From: Ferrigenium straubiae
Lineage (GTDB): Bacteria > Pseudomonadota > Gammaproteobacteria > Burkholderiales > Gallionellaceae
Assembly (NCBI GenBank): GCA_019449655.1
Contig: JAHQXD010000002.1
Span: forward strand, 745,983-809,982
Direction: 5' to 3'
Length of the DNA stretch: 64,000 nucleotides
A program made the translations under genes and the position numbers. Below, piece by piece: positions 61,287 through 64,000 of the stretch (its first letter is position 1; every line of letters starts with the position of its first letter). The notes below the pieces were generated by a model. It was not told the DNA's origin. It did not search any database and worked only from the letters and a program-made list of their open reading frames with translations.

Positions 61287-62480
61287 ATGGCAGCGCAAGG
61301 GAAGCTAATCGGCAAAATGGTCATCGGCCAATCGGGAGGCCCCACCGTCGTCATCAACCAGTCGCTGGTCGGCGCGGTGCTGGCGGCGCGCAAACAGCCC
61401 GGCATCACCGGCATCCTCGGCGCGCGACACGGCATCGCCGGCATCATGAAGGAAGATTTCATCGACCTGACCACGCAGAGCGTCGAACAGCTTGAGCTGG
61501 TCGCCACCACCCCGGCGGCGGCGCTCGGTTCGGTGCGATTGAAACCCGGAAAGGCCGAATGCGAGAAGGTGTTCGAGGTGTTCAGGAAGAACGACGTGCG
61601 TTATTTCTTCTACATTGGCGGCAACGATTCTGCCGAGACCGCGCACATCATCGCCGAGATGGCCAAAGAGGCGAACTACGATTTCTGCACCGTGCATATC
61701 CCCAAGACCATCGACAATGACCTCAAGGTCACCGACCACTGCCCAGGCTTCGCCTCGGCGGCGCGCTTCGTGGCACTCGCCTTCATGGGCGACGACCGCG
61801 ACAATCGTGCGCTGCAGGGCATCAAGGTCAACGTGGTGATGGGGCGCAGCGCAGGTTTCCTCACTGCCGCCTCCGCACTGGCGCGCCAGGCGGAAGGCGA
61901 TGGTCCGCACCTGATCTACCTGCCGGAGCGCGTGTTCAATGTCGAAAAGTTCAAGCAGGACGTGCGCGAGACGATGGCGAAATACGGCCGCTGCGTGATT
62001 GCCGCCTCCGAGGGTATCTCCGACAAGGACGGCAACCCGATCTCCACCAGCGGCGAGCGCGACTCGCACGGCAACATCCAGCTCTCCGGCAGCGGCGCAT
62101 TGGGCGACACGCTGGCCGCGCTGGTGAAGGAAGCCTTCCCAGGTCAGAAGGTGCGCGTGCGCGCCGACACCTTCGGCTATCTGCAGCGCTCCTTTCCGAC
62201 GATTGTTTCGGAGATCGACGCCAGGGAGGCGCGCGAAGTCGGCGCCGTGGCGGTGAACCATGCCGCCGGCACCGGCCAGCCCGGCTCGGTGGCGATCCGC
62301 CGCCTCAGCAGCAAACCATACGCCAGCGAATGCTTCATTACCCCGTTGTCGTCGGTGGCGAAGGTTGCCACCGAAATGAAGGACGAATACATCAACACGG
62401 CGGGCAACGACGTTACACAGGCATGGATCGACTACGTCGCCCCGCTGGTAGGCGAGTTGCCGAAGATGGGCCGTCTGTAG
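61287..62480 (+). CDS. pfp: Pyrophosphate-dependent 6-phosphofructokinase
   Basis: A 397-residue PFK-family enzyme. It has IGQSGGPTVVINQSLVGAV, FYIGGNDSAETAHIIAEMAK with the GGND nucleotide/PPi loop, and PKTIDNDLKVTDHCPGFASA. The lysine in P-K-T-I-D-N-D, where ATP enzymes have glycine, marks the PPi-dependent type. It phosphorylates fructose 6-phosphate reversibly, saving ATP and working in both directions. GGGAGGTGA precedes ATG 61287. Divergent from ppa. Confidence 0.93.
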   Translation: MAAQGKLIGKMVIGQSGGPTVVINQSLVGAVLAARKQPGITGILGARHGIAGIMKEDFIDLTTQSVEQLELVATTPAAALGSVRLKPGKAECEKVFEVFRKNDVRYFFYIGGNDSAETAHIIAEMAKEANYDFCTVHIPKTIDNDLKVTDHCPGFASAARFVALAFMGDDRDNRALQGIKVNVVMGRSAGFLTAASALARQAEGDGPHLIYLPERVFNVEKFKQDVRETMAKYGRCVIAASEGISDKDGNPISTSGERDSHGNIQLSGSGALGDTLAALVKEAFPGQKVRVRADTFGYLQRSFPTIVSEIDAREAREVGAVAVNHAAGTGQPGSVAIRRLSSKPYASECFITPLSSVAKVATEMKDEYINTAGNDVTQAWIDYVAPLVGELPKMGRL

Positions 62481-62577
62481 GATATTCTGGCCACTTCTGG
62501 CGATTCGGGCGTGACGAATTTGGAGATATCACGGCAATCACAAAAAGGCCGCACTTTCTCGAGCAGGTAAATCAGGC

Positions 62578-62676
62578 ATGAAGGATAAGCAACGTGGCGC
62601 ATCCGCCGCGAAGGACATGGCCGCGCCTGCCGAAAAAAACGGTTTGATGTTTTTCGGCTGCGGCGTCACGCGATGA
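62578..62676 (+). CDS. Possible small protein coupled to the methyltransferase
   Basis: A 32-codon ORF (MKDKQRGASAAKDMAAPAEK, ending FFGCGVTR) overlaps the methyltransferase start as ATGA. Its ribosome-binding site is weak, and it contains a gccgaaaaa/tttttcggc hairpin (62629-62655). It may be a true small protein, a coupling ORF, or just the leader hairpin of the next gene. Confidence 0.3.
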   Translation: MKDKQRGASAAKDMAAPAEKNGLMFFGCGVTR

Positions 62677-63812
62677 ATGAGCAACTAACCATCAGCTGGA
62701 CCGAGGCGGGCAGGGCCTGTTCCGCGCGCTGGCGGTCGGAGAGCGGAGCGCCGCCGCCCAAGCGCGTGGTCGTCGCCGACGACACGATGAAGGCGGACGA
62801 GGCATATCGCCTAGCCTGCGAAGGTACCGCGCTGTTGTGGCGCGGCGATTACCAGAACGCGCGCCAGTTGCTGCAGGCGATGTCGCGGCGCGCGAATCGC
62901 AAGGCGCGCAGGACCTCCGCATTGCCCGCCGAGGCGTTCCACCTTCATCGCCAGGCACAGTCGCAACGCGCGCGCACGCTGGCCATGGTCCTGCTGCCGC
63001 TGGATCGCGACTACGCAATCCCGCTACGCCGTGCCCCGGATATGCGCCAGGCATGCATCGAAGCGTATGGTCCGGCAAGCGGAGCTTCGGTGGTCCCGCT
63101 GCGCGAATTGCTGGGGCTGATCGGCGCGCATGAGTGGCGCAAGAAGGGCGTCGAGATTGTTGTCCTTGGCGTATCAGGGCTGGGCGCGCGCATCCATCCG
63201 CACTACGGCGTGTTCTCGCCGGTGCGCGGCGAGTATGTGGGGCTGGTGAACGAGGCGCCGCTGCCGTCAACGGCATTGGCTTTCGATATTGGCACCGGCA
63301 CCGGCGTGCTGGCCGCAGTACTGGCACGCCGTGGCGTGAAGCGCGTCGTGGCGACCGATCAGGACCCGCGCGCCTTGGCCTGTGCCCGCGACAATCTGGC
63401 GCGGCTGGGGTTGGACGGGCAGGTGGAATTGGTGCAGGCGGACATGTTCCCTGCCGGACGCGCGCCGCTGGTTGTCTGCAACCCTCCGTGGATCCCGGCG
63501 CGGCCCAGCTCCCCGATAGAACATGCGATATTCGATGTCGACAGCCGCATGTTGCGTGCCTTCATCGGCGGGCTGCCCGCGCATCTGGAGCCGGGCGGCG
63601 AGGGTTGGCTGGTGCTGTCGGATATTGCCGAACATCTCGGGCTGCGCACCAGAGACGAGCTGCTGGCACTATTCGATGCGGCAGGGCTGCGGGTGGCGGG
63701 GCGGATGGATGTCAGGCCGCATCACCCCAAGGTCTCGGATGTTGATGATCCGCTGCACGCCGCGCGCGCGGCGGAGGTGACCTCACTGTGGCGGCTGGCG
63801 GTCAAGGGTTGA
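62673..63812 (+). CDS. Class I SAM-dependent methyltransferase (NPPW type)
   Basis: A 379-residue protein. The N-terminal 190 residues are alpha-helical and basic. The methyltransferase fold starts at about residue 200 with AFDIGTGTGVLAAVLARRGV (SAM-binding) and VVCNPPWIPARPSSP, the N-P-P-W/Y catalytic motif of N6-adenine or glutamine methyltransferases. It is likely an RNA- or protein-modifying enzyme of the HemK/RlmG-like sort. The N-terminal extension probably recognises the substrate. Cytoplasmic. Confidence 0.82.
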   Translation: MNEQLTISWTEAGRACSARWRSESGAPPPKRVVVADDTMKADEAYRLACEGTALLWRGDYQNARQLLQAMSRRANRKARRTSALPAEAFHLHRQAQSQRARTLAMVLLPLDRDYAIPLRRAPDMRQACIEAYGPASGASVVPLRELLGLIGAHEWRKKGVEIVVLGVSGLGARIHPHYGVFSPVRGEYVGLVNEAPLPSTALAFDIGTGTGVLAAVLARRGVKRVVATDQDPRALACARDNLARLGLDGQVELVQADMFPAGRAPLVVCNPPWIPARPSSPIEHAIFDVDSRMLRAFIGGLPAHLEPGGEGWLVLSDIAEHLGLRTRDELLALFDAAGLRVAGRMDVRPHHPKVSDVDDPLHAARAAEVTSLWRLAVKG

Positions 63813-63926
63813 GGGCGCAAGCTGGTTTTGACACAAAATTGCCAGGCAATCCTGTTATTACGTTGCCCGACAGCGGATGCTCGTGACGTGCAGCCGCCCC
63901 TTTGTAAGACGATCCGCGAGATTGAA

Positions 63927-64000
63927 ATGAGCGACTGCTCCTCGGTGCGGATTCAACCCGTCGATGCAACAAGTTGGTTAAATCGTTCAGCCGGTGTTTC
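63927..64000 (+). other. Possible partial ORF running off the window
   Basis: From ATG 63927 the frame is open to the window edge (MSDCSSVRIQPVDATSWLNR and further). No strong ribosome-binding site is seen and the fragment is too short to identify. The preceding 63813-63926 shows nothing recognisable. Confidence 0.2.

Overview
The window is a high-GC, densely coded bacterial chromosome segment. Gene content and order point to a betaproteobacterium, probably of the Nitrosomonadales/Gallionellaceae type. The best evidence is the ilvB-ilvH-ilvC-psd-pssA-leuA block, the pyrG-kdsA-eno-ftsB block, a yqjD-yqjE-yqjK trio, a yciB-yciI-ppiC group and a PPi-dependent phosphofructokinase. The taxon is an inference from gene order; there is no rRNA or tRNA gene here to confirm it.

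Layout. 1-5.9 kb is accessory: a globin-coupled diguanylate cyclase in which a cysteine sits where the heme-binding histidine is expected, then a compact redox cluster (SnoaL-like secreted protein, Rieske ferredoxin, CPWC glutaredoxin, ferredoxin-thioredoxin-reductase-type catalytic protein, second Rieske protein), an FMN reductase and two short-chain dehydrogenases. 6-16.3 kb is an ion-homeostasis region: CorC/HlyC-type protein, CPA2 antiporter, glutamate-cysteine-ligase-like enzyme, Kef-type K+ efflux protein, P-type ATPase, tandem UspA and a DUF3124 protein. It is littered with recombination scars: a duplicated promoter plus antiporter 5' end, and a chimera of a kef 5' end with a GGDEF 3' end. 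16.4-21 kb holds a truncated catalase/hrcA chimera, a DinG/YoaA helicase, a REP-associated transposase with near-perfect terminal inverted repeats, a YaiI-family gene and nnrD. 21.1-25.2 kb is purL, whose reading frame has absorbed three repeat elements.

25.3-35 kb contains an AT-rich orphan gene (likely acquired), an alpha/beta hydrolase with a membrane partner, ppiC, yciI, yciB, msrB, a PIN-PhoH protein and a CheY-CheC-diguanylate cyclase signalling trio. 35-44.2 kb has acs (followed by an orphan second copy of its own 3' end), mltD, the yqjDEK membrane trio and a peptide-type ABC transporter without a visible binding protein. 44.3-50.9 kb is branched-chain amino acid and phospholipid synthesis; leuA is preceded by a short Leu-rich leader ORF that looks like an attenuator. 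51-64 kb has a secreted two-module pentapeptide-repeat protein, wrbA, a BrkB/YihY membrane protein, pyrG-kdsA-eno-ftsB, a DUF3012 lipoprotein, a striking Met/Cys-rich periplasmic metal-binding protein with six CPMMG motifs, folD, and divergent ppa and pfp (pyrophosphate metabolism), ending with a methyltransferase.

A recurrent theme is small repeats. At least six families of inverted-repeat/REP-like sequence occur, both in intergenic gaps and in frame inside genes (purL three times, nnrD, an ABC ATPase linker). Several gene remnants (antiporter, kef, GGDEF, catalase, hrcA, acs tail) show that short-segment recombination has been active here. No CRISPR array, rRNA or tRNA gene was seen.
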